Counted from the first letter of the stretch, positions 17,169 to 25,923 are shown. The stretch is DNA of 64,000 nt from Mucilaginibacter sp. JRF (GCF_015223065.1 NZ_JADFBY010000001.1:806001-870000); one strand, 5' to 3'. Translations and numbers: made by a program. Notes: generated from the letters alone by a model not told the origin.

Positions 17169-17524
17169 CAGCGTATAGGTAAATGTTTTTAAAAGTATGA
17201 AACAGCTTTCATTATCACAAAGTTATGGTGAGTATAGTGATACCTTATGTGTGATAAAATTCACTATCAAATCAATGTTAATGTGCCTTTATTGTTCGCC
17301 CTAAATTGATGCTTGAGCATGATAATTGAATAGATTTAACTGGTTTGATCAACCCAGTTTTTAATCAATAGTAGTCCTTTGGGTCAGCGAGTGCTCCAAA
17401 GGACTTTTTCTTTTTATGGCAGGAGCGAACAAGTATCATCAGAACAATCAATGATGCTGAGTGTTAAATAATTCAGCACCAATTGTATTTGTTATTTCGG
17501 AGGCTCATTAAATAGAAATCAGGT
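17169..17524 (+). other. 356-bp gap with two plus-strand hairpins of terminator type
   Basis: Between the divergent sulfatase and ThuA genes. Two hairpins with T tails point right: AACTGG/CCAGTT at 17338-17359 followed by TTT, and AGTCCTTTGG/CCAAAGGACT (17373-17382, 17396-17405) followed by TTTTTCTTTTT (17405-17415). No plus-strand gene lies upstream, so they would end a small RNA or act in the leader of the ThuA gene. A 20-codon frame precedes them but has no other support. Confidence 0.5.
17338..17415 (+). terminator. Tandem terminator hairpins in the leader before ThuA
   Basis: The second stem is a perfect 10-bp GC-containing stem with 13-base loop and a strong T tail, a textbook Rho-independent terminator. 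It ends 110 bp before the ThuA start, on the same strand. See the gap entry. Confidence 0.65.
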
Positions 17525-18286
17525 ATGTATATATCAAATAAGTTAAGGCATATTTTAGGATCGATATTATTGACGACATTGATTTGTCTGGCTGTAACCG
17601 GCTGCTCAGATAAAAAAGATGATGTTGTGGAAATTAAAAGTAAAGTATTGGTTTTCAGTAAAACCACTGAGTTCAGACATGCCTCCATTCCGGCGGGAAT
17701 AAGCGCGATACAAACGCTTGGTGTACAAAATAATTTTGATGTAGATACCACCACCAATGCGCAAATGTTCACGGCGTCAAATCTTAAAAACTATGCCGCC
17801 GTAATATTTTTAAGTACCACAGGTAATGTGCTTAATAATGATCAGCAAGGCGCGTTTGAATCATATATTAAAGCCGGAGGCGGGTTTGTGGGCATCCATT
17901 CGGCTACCGATACCGAATACGATTGGCCCTGGTACGGAAAGTTAGTAGGTGCCTATTTTAAAAATCACCCTGAGTTGCAGGATGCTACTCTTGAAGTTAA
18001 AGATGGTGATCACATATCAACCCGTCACCTGCCCGAGCGATGGGAACGGTTTGATGAATGGCATAATTTTACCTGGAACGCTACCGATCTGAATGTATTG
18101 TTAACCATTGATGAGAGTACTTACACCGGCGGAGATCACGGTGCCGATCATCCAATGGCGTGGTATCATAGTTATGATGGGGGACGGGCTATTTACACCT
18201 CGCTTGGGCATACTAATGAGTCTTTTCAGGAGCCGCTTTTTCAGCAACACTTGCTCGGCGCTATAAAATATGCTATGGGTGAATGA
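17525..18286 (+). CDS. ThuA-domain lipoprotein
   Basis: 253-residue protein of the ThuA (trehalose utilisation) family, class I glutamine-amidotransferase-like fold. Lipoprotein signal with lipobox AVTGC (Cys27). The core is visible as VFSKTTEFRHASIPAGISAIQ, then AAVIFLSTTGNVLNNDQQGAF, then GGGFVGIHSATDTEYDWPWYGKLVG (the ThuA Gly-rich H-S/A-x-D motif). HPMAWYHSYDGGRAIYTSLGH forms the last conserved block. The family is often found with sugar-degrading proteins but its reaction is unsettled. It is followed by the DUF4965 gene. Confidence 0.9.
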   Translation: MYISNKLRHILGSILLTTLICLAVTGCSDKKDDVVEIKSKVLVFSKTTEFRHASIPAGISAIQTLGVQNNFDVDTTTNAQMFTASNLKNYAAVIFLSTTGNVLNNDQQGAFESYIKAGGGFVGIHSATDTEYDWPWYGKLVGAYFKNHPELQDATLEVKDGDHISTRHLPERWERFDEWHNFTWNATDLNVLLTIDESTYTGGDHGADHPMAWYHSYDGGRAIYTSLGHTNESFQEPLFQQHLLGAIKYAMGE

Positions 18287-18496
18287 TAGATGATCGCATC
18301 ACTTTACTATCGCTTTAGCTAAAATGATTTAATATGCAATTTTCATGAAGTCTTAAATTTCCTGTCAAAAACAGAACCAAATTGATTCAAAAATCAATAT
18401 GTGATACAAATAGGCGAAACCTTGATACTATATGTTGTTTTTTAAAGCATTAGGTATCGTATTTTTAGGCCGTCTATCATCAAAGATTTATTGAAT

Positions 18497-20962
18497 ATGA
18501 ACCAATTTTACAAATTTAAATTTCTGGGCTTGCTTGCCATTTTGTTTTCGGCCGGTCAGGTTAACGCGCAAGAGCGAAAAGCGCCCGCTTATCCGCTTAT
18601 TACACATAATCCTAATTTTAGTATATGGTCGCAAACTGATGACCTGAACGCGTCAACTACCAAACACTGGACCGATGCCGATCATTCGCTTTTAGGCCTC
18701 ATCAATGTTGATGGTAACATTTACCGTTTTATGGGTAAAGAGGAAGCCAACTACAAAATGATTCTGGGTACATCAGACGAAACACCATACACCGTTAACT
18801 ATACCGAAACCGAACCACAAGGTGATTGGACATCGGCAGATTATGCCGCCACTGGCTGGAAATCGGGCTCGGCACCAATTGGTGATGATGCTAACAATGT
18901 TAAAACACTCTGGAAATCGCATGATATATGGGTTCGCAGAGCGTTCAATATTGCCAATCCAGCAAGTATTAATGATCTGTTACTGAAAATGAACCACGAT
19001 GATAACGTGGAGGTTTTCCTGAACGGTAAAAAGGTATATGAAAAGGCTGGCTGGACAAACACTTTCCAATACTTCCCGATCAGCAAAAGCGAATTGAAAG
19101 CGGGTAAAAACATCATCGCTATTCACCTGCTGAATACCGCCGGTGGCCGTTTCCTTGATTTTGGTTTGGTTGATAAAGAAAATGCAAGCGCTGCCAAAGT
19201 ACAACTGGCTCAGCAAAAGGATGTGGAAGTTACTGCTACACAAACCATCTACAATTTCACCGCCGGTAAGGTTGATCTGAAACTTATATTTACCTCGCCT
19301 TTATTGATGAAGGATCTGGCTTTATTGTCGCGCCCGGTATCATACATTACTTACAGCGTGCAAGCTAATGATGGTAAATCGCACGTGGTAAAAGTATTTT
19401 TGGGTGCTTCGTCAAACATCGCGGTGTTCAGGCCATCGCAGGAGGTAACCGCTAAAAAATATGCTACCGATAAATTATCTATCCTGAAAACCGGAACCGT
19501 TGAGCAGCCTATACTACAAAAAGGCGCCGACGATATGCGTATTGATTGGGGCTACTTCTATGTAGCTGCACCTAAAGCCAGTGGCGCTACACAATTTATT
19601 ACAACAGCAGGGCAGGCTGCGGATGCATTCAGAAAAGGATCGTCAGTATCAACAATAGCTAAAGGTAAATCACTTTCATTAAATACAGTGGTGCCTTTCG
19701 GTTCGGTTGGTAAAGCACCGGTTGAGCGCTTTGTGGAGTTGGGTTATGATGAAATATACGCCATTCAATACTTCAATACCAATTTAAGGCCGTGGTGGAA
19801 TAACTCAGGTAAAGAAACCATTGAAGGCCAGTTAACCAATGCCGCTGCCGATTATAAAACAGTTATGCAACAGTGTGCTGCCTTTAACAAAGAGGTTTAC
19901 GCTGATGCGTTAAAATCAGGTGGTAAAGAGTACGCGCACCTGTGTGTACTGGCTTATCGCCAAAGCATCGCGGCACATACATTGGTGAAAAGTCCGGATG
20001 GTGAGATACTGTGGTTGTCTAAAGAAAATAACAGCGGTGGTTTTATTAACACGGTTGACGTAACTTATCCATCCGCACCATTATACCTTATTTACAAACC
20101 GGAACTGCTGCAAGGTATGCTTAACGGTATATTTTACTTTAGCGAGAGCGGTAAATACCCGCACCCTTGGGCGGCGCACGATCTGGGTACCTATCCTAAA
20201 GCTAACGGCCAAACTTATGGTGAGCCTATGCCGGTTGAAGAATCAGGCAATATGATCATACTTACCGCTGCTATTACTAAAGCTCAAGGTAATGCGGAGT
20301 TCGCTAAAAAGCACTGGAAAACCCTTACTCTTTGGGTTGATTATTTGGTAAAGGAAGGTCTTGACCCAAAAACACAGTTATGTACGGATGACTTTGCCGG
20401 TCACTTGGCGCGTAATGCCAACTTATCAGTTAAGGCAATAGTAGGTATTGCCTGCTATGCACAAATAGCCGAAGCATTAGGCGAAACCGAAACGGCTAAA
20501 AAATATCGTGCTATTGCCGAGGGCATGGTGCCTAAATGGATGGAAATGGCAGAGGCAGGCGACCATTACGCGCTTACCTTTGACGACAAGAATACCTGGA
20601 GCCAAAAATATAACCTGGTATGGGATAAGGTGTTAAAACTAAACTTGTTTCCGCAAAAGATATATGATACCGAAACCAAGTATTACTTAACTAAGCAAAA
20701 TAAATTTGGTATACCGCTGGATAGCAGAAAGGCATACACTAAAAACGACTGGATATTATGGACCGCTACATTTGCCCCAACCCGTGCAGAGTTTGAGGCT
20801 TTGGTAACTCCGGTTTACAGACATGCGCTCGAAACACAATCGCGCGTACCGTTGAATGATTTTTACGATTCAAACACCGGCATACGCGACAATTTTAAAG
20901 CACGCAGTGTAATAGGTGGCTTCTATATGAAAATGCTGGCAGATAAACTGAACAGTAAGTAA
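18497..20962 (+). CDS. DUF4965/glutaminase-like family protein (DUF5127 + DUF4965 + DUF1793)
   Basis: 821-residue secreted protein. Signal peptide at 1-25 ending VNAQE. The N-terminus carries the APAYPLITHNPNFSIWSQTDDL motif of DUF4964. A galactose-binding-like inserted part follows (DYAATGWKSGSAPIGDD). The C-terminal half has the six-hairpin-type helical barrel seen in DUF4965/1793, with YPHPWAAHDLGTYPKANG and GNMIILTAAITKAQGN. Relatives are annotated glutaminases but most are uncharacterised exported glycosidase-like proteins. The ATG at 18497 was chosen because an in-frame TTG two codons earlier is a weaker start. Confidence 0.88.
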   Translation: MNQFYKFKFLGLLAILFSAGQVNAQERKAPAYPLITHNPNFSIWSQTDDLNASTTKHWTDADHSLLGLINVDGNIYRFMGKEEANYKMILGTSDETPYTVNYTETEPQGDWTSADYAATGWKSGSAPIGDDANNVKTLWKSHDIWVRRAFNIANPASINDLLLKMNHDDNVEVFLNGKKVYEKAGWTNTFQYFPISKSELKAGKNIIAIHLLNTAGGRFLDFGLVDKENASAAKVQLAQQKDVEVTATQTIYNFTAGKVDLKLIFTSPLLMKDLALLSRPVSYITYSVQANDGKSHVVKVFLGASSNIAVFRPSQEVTAKKYATDKLSILKTGTVEQPILQKGADDMRIDWGYFYVAAPKASGATQFITTAGQAADAFRKGSSVSTIAKGKSLSLNTVVPFGSVGKAPVERFVELGYDEIYAIQYFNTNLRPWWNNSGKETIEGQLTNAAADYKTVMQQCAAFNKEVYADALKSGGKEYAHLCVLAYRQSIAAHTLVKSPDGEILWLSKENNSGGFINTVDVTYPSAPLYLIYKPELLQGMLNGIFYFSESGKYPHPWAAHDLGTYPKANGQTYGEPMPVEESGNMIILTAAITKAQGNAEFAKKHWKTLTLWVDYLVKEGLDPKTQLCTDDFAGHLARNANLSVKAIVGIACYAQIAEALGETETAKKYRAIAEGMVPKWMEMAEAGDHYALTFDDKNTWSQKYNLVWDKVLKLNLFPQKIYDTETKYYLTKQNKFGIPLDSRKAYTKNDWILWTATFAPTRAEFEALVTPVYRHALETQSRVPLNDFYDSNTGIRDNFKARSVIGGFYMKMLADKLNSK

Positions 20963-21001
20963 ACAGATTGCTTAGCTCTTTTTAAGAGTCAATAAAAAAC
21001 G

Positions 21002-21041
21002 ATAGGCCGGAAGTAATAATTACTTTTGGCCTATTGTTTTT
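21002..21041 (+). terminator. Terminator after the DUF4965 gene
   Basis: ATAGGCC-GG-AAGTAAT pairs with ATTACTT-TT-GGCCTAT (21002-21034), a 14-bp stem with internal bulge, followed by TTTTT. Confidence 0.8.
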
Positions 21042-21062
21042 AACATATAACCATATAAACCA

Positions 21063-21527
21063 ATGAAATTAATCGCTTCTCTACTATCGGTTTCAATATT
21101 ATTATCAGCCTGTGCCGATAAAAAACCGGCAAAAGATACAGCCACTGAAACCTCGCAAATTGTTGGTACCTGGAAATTAGTATCAGCCTTAACAATTACT
21201 AAAGGTGATACAGTGAAGGATTATCCTGTTGAGGGACAGGAAATGATAAAGATATTGAACGCCACGCACTTCGCTTTTTTAAGGCACGATCTGCAAAAGG
21301 GTAAGGGCAAAAATGTAGCCTATACTGCCGGTGGCGGTACTTATGATTTTAAAGGCGATACTTACACCGAACATTTGGCGTATTTAAATTACCGTGATTG
21401 GGAAGGCAGGGATTTTGTTTTCAACGTGAAGTTCAATGGAGATACGTTGGTACAAAAAGGAATTGAAAAAATTGATAGTTTGAATATCAACAGGGAAATT
21501 ATTGAAACCTATGTAAAGGTCAAATAG
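21063..21527 (+). CDS. Small lipocalin-like lipoprotein
   Basis: 154-residue lipoprotein with lipobox LLSAC (Cys17). The mature part starts IVGTWKLVSAL, the typical opening of a lipocalin-like (DUF4488-type) barrel. It is followed by HFAFLRHDLQKGKG and GGTYDFKGDTYTEHLAYLN, a regular run of beta strands. It probably binds a small ligand at the outer membrane. It sits between the DUF4965 gene and the propeller glycosidase, after a terminator, so it may start its own transcript. Confidence 0.75.
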   Translation: MKLIASLLSVSILLSACADKKPAKDTATETSQIVGTWKLVSALTITKGDTVKDYPVEGQEMIKILNATHFAFLRHDLQKGKGKNVAYTAGGGTYDFKGDTYTEHLAYLNYRDWEGRDFVFNVKFNGDTLVQKGIEKIDSLNINREIIETYVKVK

Positions 21528-21601
21528 AGATATATTGATGTGAAAGTATATGAACGGATTTTACATCGCTAAACTCATATTCATCTACCAAAAACAAACC
21601 T

Positions 21602-22585
21602 ATGAAACAATTGATCCTGATATTATTTTTAGCGACTATTTCGCTGAATGTATCCGCGCAAAGCAAGCCCAAAATGTATTTCACCGATACATCGGGCAAT
21701 GATATTTTCATAGCTAAAGATCCGGTTGTGGTTAAGTTTAAGGGGCGATACCTGATGTACTACTCCAAGCAAATGTTCCAGAACAAAAATGATGGTATGC
21801 AGGGATGGAACATTGGTATAGCCGAAAGCAGCGATCTGTATAACTGGAAAAAGATAGCCGAAATAAAGCCTCAAGCCGCTTACGAACAGCGCGGACTTTG
21901 CGCACCCGGTGCCATACTAAGAGGAGGGAAGGTACACCTGTTTTACCAAACGTACGGAAACGGACCGAAGGATGCGCTGTGCCATGCATGGTCGGCCGAT
22001 GGGGTGAACTTTACACGCGACGAAACCAATCCAATATTCTTCCCAACAGGCGACTGGACAAATGGCCGGGCCATAGATGCTGAGATATATCAGTACAAAG
22101 ATCGCTACTTTCTATATTTCGCCACCCGTGATAAGGCTGGTGAGATTCAAAAACAGGGTGTAGCCGTGGCGCCATCATCAACAAATTTTAAAAAGGATGA
22201 CTGGCAACAGGCCAGCAACAACTCCATACTCGAGCCTGAATTGGCCTGGGAGGGTAAATGTATTGAGGGTGCAAGCATCATCAAACGCAACAATAAACTG
22301 TATATGTTTTATGCAGGCTCATACAATAACATGCCCCAACAAATTGGTGTTGCGGTAAGTAGCGATGGTGTTAAATGGAAACGCCTATCCGATAAACCCT
22401 TTCTGGCTAATGGAAGACCCGGAAGCTGGAACAGCAGCGAGTCCGGCCATCCTTGTATTTATGAAGATGATAACGGCGATACCTACCTGTTCTATCAGGG
22501 GAATGATGATAAGGGTAAAACCTGGTACCTGTCAAACCTTAAAATAGGGTGGAACAGGAAGGGGCCATACATTATAGGTGAGTAG
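21602..22585 (+). CDS. Secreted five-bladed beta-propeller glycosidase (GH43/GH32-like)
   Basis: 327-residue exported glycoside hydrolase-like protein with signal peptide 1-19 (ends NVSAQ). The acidic triad of five-bladed-propeller glycosidases can be placed: Asp40 in IAKDPVVV, Asp159 in GRAIDAEIYQY, and Glu222 in GKCIEGASIIK. Blade repeats such as GRYLMYYSKQ, RYFLYFATRD and NKLYMFYAGS support the fold. Subfamily (GH43, GH117 or a relative) cannot be fixed by eye. The substrate is likely an arabinan, xylan or galactan fragment. It lies in the exported carbohydrate group 17525-22585. Confidence 0.82.
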   Translation: MKQLILILFLATISLNVSAQSKPKMYFTDTSGNDIFIAKDPVVVKFKGRYLMYYSKQMFQNKNDGMQGWNIGIAESSDLYNWKKIAEIKPQAAYEQRGLCAPGAILRGGKVHLFYQTYGNGPKDALCHAWSADGVNFTRDETNPIFFPTGDWTNGRAIDAEIYQYKDRYFLYFATRDKAGEIQKQGVAVAPSSTNFKKDDWQQASNNSILEPELAWEGKCIEGASIIKRNNKLYMFYAGSYNNMPQQIGVAVSSDGVKWKRLSDKPFLANGRPGSWNSSESGHPCIYEDDNGDTYLFYQGNDDKGKTWYLSNLKIGWNRKGPYIIGE

Positions 22586-22602
22586 GGGCTTGAAAAGTTC
22601 TT

Positions 22603-22638
22603 TAAAAAAATAAGCGGGCATGCTAATGTACCCGCTTA
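22603..22638 (-). terminator. Minus-strand terminator of an unannotated transcript
   Basis: TAAGCGGG (22611-22618) pairs with CCCGCTTA (22631-22638). On the minus strand the stem is followed by a run of seven T (22604-22610), a strong intrinsic terminator pointing left. The nearest upstream minus-strand reading frame is the 27-codon one at 22659-22742. It could also end the plus-strand glycosidase, but the T run is on the other side. Confidence 0.7.
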
Positions 22639-22658
22639 AAATTCTTTGGCAATGATAA

Positions 22659-22742
22659 TTACTTTCTGTTTGGGATATAGCTCTTAGAAAGTATCACCAT
22701 TGCATTCACAACCACCAGGGCTGAAATAACAATTTTCACCAT
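22659..22742 (-). CDS. Putative 27-residue single-membrane-segment protein
   Basis: Unrecognised tiny frame: MVKIVISALVVVNAM followed by VILSKSYIPNRK. About 17 hydrophobic residues are bracketed by Lys at the start and a KSYIPNRK tail, a pattern of small inner-membrane proteins. It ends 21 bp before a strong minus-strand terminator (22603-22638), and no other minus-strand gene exists nearby to need it. No promoter was clearly seen. Could be chance; the terminator is the main support. Confidence 0.4.
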   Translation of the reverse strand: MVKIVISALVVVNAMVILSKSYIPNRK

Positions 22743-22945
22743 AAAGTTAAACTTAGATACTGCTTTCTACGGAGATATTTTTTAGAATGTTTTAGTAAAG
22801 CAATTCCTATTTGCTATTAAAATAACCCGTTTAGGAATATTGTGGTTTGTAAATTAACCAAGCCATTATTCCGGATACTCACTGCTCCATTCGTCATCTG
22901 AATATAAATTATCTGTGATCATACTTAGGTGTTAAAAACAGTTTA

Positions 22946-22967
22946 TATATTTGTATCGTAAACGATA
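22946..22967 (+). promoter_or_regulatory. ohr promoter -7 element and likely OhrR operator
   Basis: TATATTTG (22946-22953) matches the Bacteroidota -7 element TAnnTTTG. Directly after it lies the palindrome TATCGT-AA-ACGATA (22954-22967), over the expected start of transcription and 21 bp before the ohr start. A MarR-family OhrR is encoded in the same operon, so the palindrome is its likely site. Confidence 0.65.
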
Positions 22968-22988
22968 TAATCTTAAGCGATTTAATTT

Positions 22989-23408
22989 ATGAAAACATTG
23001 TATGAAACCAGCGCCACCGCGGTAGGTGGCCGTAATGGTAAAGTAACCAGCGAAGATGGTGTGTTAGAATTGGAAGTACGTATGCCTAAAGAGTTAGGCG
23101 GAAATGGCGCAGGCTATACTAACCCCGAACAATTATTTGCATCGGGTTATGCCGCTTGTTTTGATAGTGCGCTCAACCTGGTATTAGGTCAGGCCAAAAT
23201 AAAACCGGAATCAGCTACATCAGTTAAGGCTACTGTAGGTATAGGCCAGATAGAAGGTGGCGCTTTTCAATTAGAAGTGAAGCTAACAGTAACTATACCG
23301 GGTATTGAAAAAGAGCAGGCCTTGCAATTGGTTGAGCGTGCTCACCAGGTTTGTCCGTACTCGAACGCTACCCGTGGTAATATTGATGTTGAGTTAGAGG
23401 TAGCCTAA
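22989..23408 (+). CDS. ohr: Organic hydroperoxide resistance protein (Ohr/OsmC family)
   Basis: Thiol peroxidase of 139 residues that reduces organic hydroperoxides, cytoplasmic. Both reactive cysteines are in place: Cys57 in SGYAACFDSALN and Cys122 in HQVCPYSNATRG. The family opening MKTLYETSATAVGGRNGK and NPEQLFASGYAACF are typical of Ohr rather than OsmC. It is followed 70 bp later by ohrR on the same strand and preceded by a palindrome at its promoter, so peroxide induction through OhrR is likely. Confidence 0.95.
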   Translation: MKTLYETSATAVGGRNGKVTSEDGVLELEVRMPKELGGNGAGYTNPEQLFASGYAACFDSALNLVLGQAKIKPESATSVKATVGIGQIEGGAFQLEVKLTVTIPGIEKEQALQLVERAHQVCPYSNATRGNIDVELEVA

Positions 23409-23419
23409 TTGAATTTTTT

Positions 23420-23454
23420 ATACAAAGCGTCCGTTGTTTGCGGGCGCTTTGTAT
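23420..23454 (+). terminator. Hairpin between ohr and ohrR
   Basis: ATACAAAGCG (23420-23429) pairs with CGCTTTGTAT (23445-23454) and the stem extends inwards with GC pairs. There is no T tail, so it could trim expression of ohrR or protect the ohr mRNA rather than end transcription. Confidence 0.5.
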
Positions 23455-23478
23455 ATTGTGTTTAAGTAGAGCGAAAAC

Positions 23479-23919
23479 ATGAGCAAAAAAACCGAACCCA
23501 TTGATATGATGAAGCTGGAAAACCAGCTTTGTTTCCATTTGTACGCTGCATCGCGCACGGTAACCAAGTGCTACCAGCCTGTGCTTGATGAGTTGGAGAT
23601 AACTTATCCGCAATATTTGGTGTTGATGGTACTTTGGGAGAATGATGGTGTTAACCTGTCGTGGCTTGCCGGTAAGCTGATGCTGCAATCAAACACCTTA
23701 ACGCCTTTATTAAAACGCATGCAGGAGCTTAAATTAATAACCCGAGAACGATCAGCCGTTGATGAGCGGAGTATTGTAATATGCCTCACCGAAAAGGGAA
23801 AAGCATTAAAAGCCGAAGTACCCCGTATGCAGCAACGCCTTAGTGATATAGGTATAACCTGGGATGAAGCCATGCAATTAAAAACCCTGCTGGCTAAAAT
23901 ATTGGCTAACGCAGAGTGA
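23479..23919 (+). CDS. ohrR: MarR-family peroxide sensor (OhrR)
   Basis: 146-residue winged-helix repressor. The redox cysteine of OhrR is Cys18 in KLENQLCFHLYAASRTVTK, aligned with the peroxide-sensing cysteine of the family. The MarR HTH follows: WLAGKLMLQSNTLTPLLKRM, with wing TRERSAVDERSIVICLTEKG. It lies just after ohr. The presumed operator is the TATCGTAAACGATA palindrome at 22954. Its 3' end is 15 bp from the convergent kinase gene. Confidence 0.93.
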   Translation: MSKKTEPIDMMKLENQLCFHLYAASRTVTKCYQPVLDELEITYPQYLVLMVLWENDGVNLSWLAGKLMLQSNTLTPLLKRMQELKLITRERSAVDERSIVICLTEKGKALKAEVPRMQQRLSDIGITWDEAMQLKTLLAKILANAE

Positions 23920-23934
23920 TATTTCGCTATCTAC

Positions 23935-25182
23935 CTAAAACAATATGGTAAACTGATGCCTGCCATCCTCAAATGAGTAGGAGAGCTTAAAGCCATAGTT
24001 ATCGCATATCTGCTGACTGATGGTGAGCCCCAGCCCTGTACCCTCAGAAGCTGAAGCTTTATGAAAACGCTGAAAAATATCCTGCGATATCAGCGCCTTG
24101 TTATCACCGGTGTTAATTACACGCAAGGCCTTTTTGTCAAGACTTACACTTACTTGTCCATCAGTTTTATTGTGTCTTATGGCGTTGCCAATTAGGTTAT
24201 TAAGCAGTATCTCCATAAGCGGCAGGTTGGCTTTGATGGTATGGTCATGCAGATCAGAAGATATTTCGATGTTAAGATTATCGGTCAACTCCTCAAATTG
24301 CGTAATCGTATCGGCTGTCAACTTTTTCAGGTTTATTTCCTTTTCATCGTTAATAAGACCGTTCTCTATTTTTACCAATAGCAGCATTGCTTTGTTGAGG
24401 CGTGTAAGCCGGTTCAATGAGCCATAAACATCATTCAGTATCTTACTTTGGTTATCAGTAAACTCACCGGTTTGCACAAAACTATCCAGCTTTGAATTCA
24501 TGATGGAAATAGGCGTCATTAACTCGTGCGATGCATTTTCGGTAAAAGTTTTCAGGGTATGGTAATCATCCTTAACTCTTGCTGCCATAATACTCACAGC
24601 CGAATCTAATTCCCTGAACTCATCAATGTTTGAAGCTATAGCCGGAATGCCTGTGTTCTCGGCAACTTTAAAGCCTTTCAATTGATTTAAAAAAACATAA
24701 AAAGGCTGCCAGATGCTGGATAGAATGAACCTGTTAATAAAAAATAAAGCCGCCAATAGTGTGAATATCAATCCCGAGGTGATGCCGAATATCAACTTAA
24801 GCAGGTCCTCGGTTTCCACTGTTGATTGTATAACCGTTACCAGGTAATTTTGCCCGGCAACCTGTACGTTGGTGTACAATACCCTGGCCGGTTCAATCTC
24901 GTTACCTTTAAGCTCCTGGTAAACGGTATCACGTATGGCTCGTGGTAATTTATTGGCTGTTTTAGTAAATGTTACGGATTGATGGTTGGTGGTAAATATG
25001 TGTGGTAGAGCATTATTTACCGCTACATATTCCTGCACCTCATTTTCTTCCACTATCAGGGCTTTATCTACCTGTTTTGATAGTACCAGCGTTATGGTAA
25101 AATAGTAAACTACAGCGGCAACCACCATTATCATGATGGTAACCATAATGGTTAGCCGGTTATAGCGAGTCAGCAGTTTCAT
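23935..25182 (-). CDS. Sensor histidine kinase of a two-component system
   Basis: 415-residue membrane kinase: TM1 at ~8-34, an extracytoplasmic sensor of ~95 residues, TM2 at ~128-152. HisKA with His219 in FTENASHELMTPIS (the usual Pro two after Met). N box NNLIGNAIRHNKTDG and G boxes GTGLGLTISQQIC. The sensor part has no recognised domain. It overlaps the response regulator gene by 4 bp (ATGA), so they are one operon. The signal is unknown. Confidence 0.92.
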   Translation of the reverse strand: MKLLTRYNRLTIMVTIMIMVVAAVVYYFTITLVLSKQVDKALIVEENEVQEYVAVNNALPHIFTTNHQSVTFTKTANKLPRAIRDTVYQELKGNEIEPARVLYTNVQVAGQNYLVTVIQSTVETEDLLKLIFGITSGLIFTLLAALFFINRFILSSIWQPFYVFLNQLKGFKVAENTGIPAIASNIDEFRELDSAVSIMAARVKDDYHTLKTFTENASHELMTPISIMNSKLDSFVQTGEFTDNQSKILNDVYGSLNRLTRLNKAMLLLVKIENGLINDEKEINLKKLTADTITQFEELTDNLNIEISSDLHDHTIKANLPLMEILLNNLIGNAIRHNKTDGQVSVSLDKKALRVINTGDNKALISQDIFQRFHKASASEGTGLGLTISQQICDNYGFKLSYSFEDGRHQFTILF

Positions 25183-25856
25183 ATCGCTGTAAATTTATAT
25201 CCGAGGCCGTAGGCCGCCTGAATATAATCATGTCCGCCCGCTTCAAGCATTTTTTTACGCAGATTTTTGATATGTGAGTAAATAAAATCGAAGTTATCGG
25301 CCACATCCATGCTATCGCCCCACAAATGTTCGGCAATGGCGTTTTTTGAAACCACCTTGTTTTTGTTAGTGATAAAGTAAAGCAGCAGGGCATACTCCTT
25401 ACGGGTAAGCTTTAGGGGAGTGTTGTTTATTTTAACCTCCTTGCCCAGCAAATCAATATCTATTTCATTAAAACTAAGCTCATTATTGCCGTCAAAGGCT
25501 TTTCTTCTTACTATCGCCGCCACGCGCGAACGCAACTCGGACAGATGGAATGGTTTGGTTAAATAATCATCAGCACCCAGATCAAGCCCTGTCAGGCGGT
25601 CATCCAGTGAGTTTCGTGCTGATATGATGAGAATTCCGTCGCTCAGTCTTTCTTTTTTTAAATGCCGGAGTATATCGAGGCCGCTACCATCGGGCAGGTT
25701 AATATCCAGAACAATGCAGTCGTACCTGTAGAGATTTACCTTTACCATTGCCGATGCGTGATCGTGCGCCATTTCGCAAATGCTGCCCTCATCGGCAAAG
25801 TAATCGCCGATACTTTCCCGCAAGGCCTTTTCGTCTTCTATAACAAGCAGTTTCAT
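25179..25856 (-). CDS. OmpR-family response regulator
   Basis: 225-residue regulator. Receiver domain with Glu7-Asp8 and the phosphorylation site Asp51 in CIVLDINLPDGSG. The C-terminal winged helix reads LTRKEYALLLYFITNKNKVVSKNAIAEH and ends VRGVGYKF-like AYGLGYKFTAI. It precedes the kinase gene by overlap. A 15-bp inverted repeat starts 3 bp before its start codon and may be its own operator. Confidence 0.93.
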   Translation of the reverse strand: MKLLVIEDEKALRESIGDYFADEGSICEMAHDHASAMVKVNLYRYDCIVLDINLPDGSGLDILRHLKKERLSDGILIISARNSLDDRLTGLDLGADDYLTKPFHLSELRSRVAAIVRRKAFDGNNELSFNEIDIDLLGKEVKINNTPLKLTRKEYALLLYFITNKNKVVSKNAIAEHLWGDSMDVADNFDFIYSHIKNLRKKMLEAGGHDYIQAAYGLGYKFTAI

Positions 25857-25858
25857 TC

Positions 25859-25901
25859 CAGATTTTCTCCAAATTTAGGTTGTAATTTTGGAGAAAATCT
25901 G
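25859..25901. promoter_or_regulatory. 15-bp perfect inverted repeat at the response regulator start
   Basis: CAGATTTTCTCCAAA (25859-25873) and its exact complement (25887-25901) flank a 13-base spacer. It is 3 bp from the response-regulator ATG and 22 bp from the EamA start on the other strand. It may be an autoregulatory operator or a hairpin that controls translation. Confidence 0.6.
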
Positions 25902-25923
25902 AACATCTAAATTAAAAAAAGTT

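Larger units (their letters stand above)
22586..22988 (+). other. 403-bp gap between glycosidase and ohr
   Basis: Holds a minus-strand terminator, a 27-codon minus-strand frame and, at its right end, the promoter and palindrome before ohr. The remaining part shows no feature I can support. Confidence 0.5.

Noticed and set aside
22866..22922. 18-codon minus-strand frame ending DDEWSSEYPE
   Set aside because: Very short, no own terminator or promoter seen; could be chance.
23420..23454. Hairpin between ohr and ohrR as a full terminator
   Set aside because: No T tail on either strand, so listed only as a hairpin.
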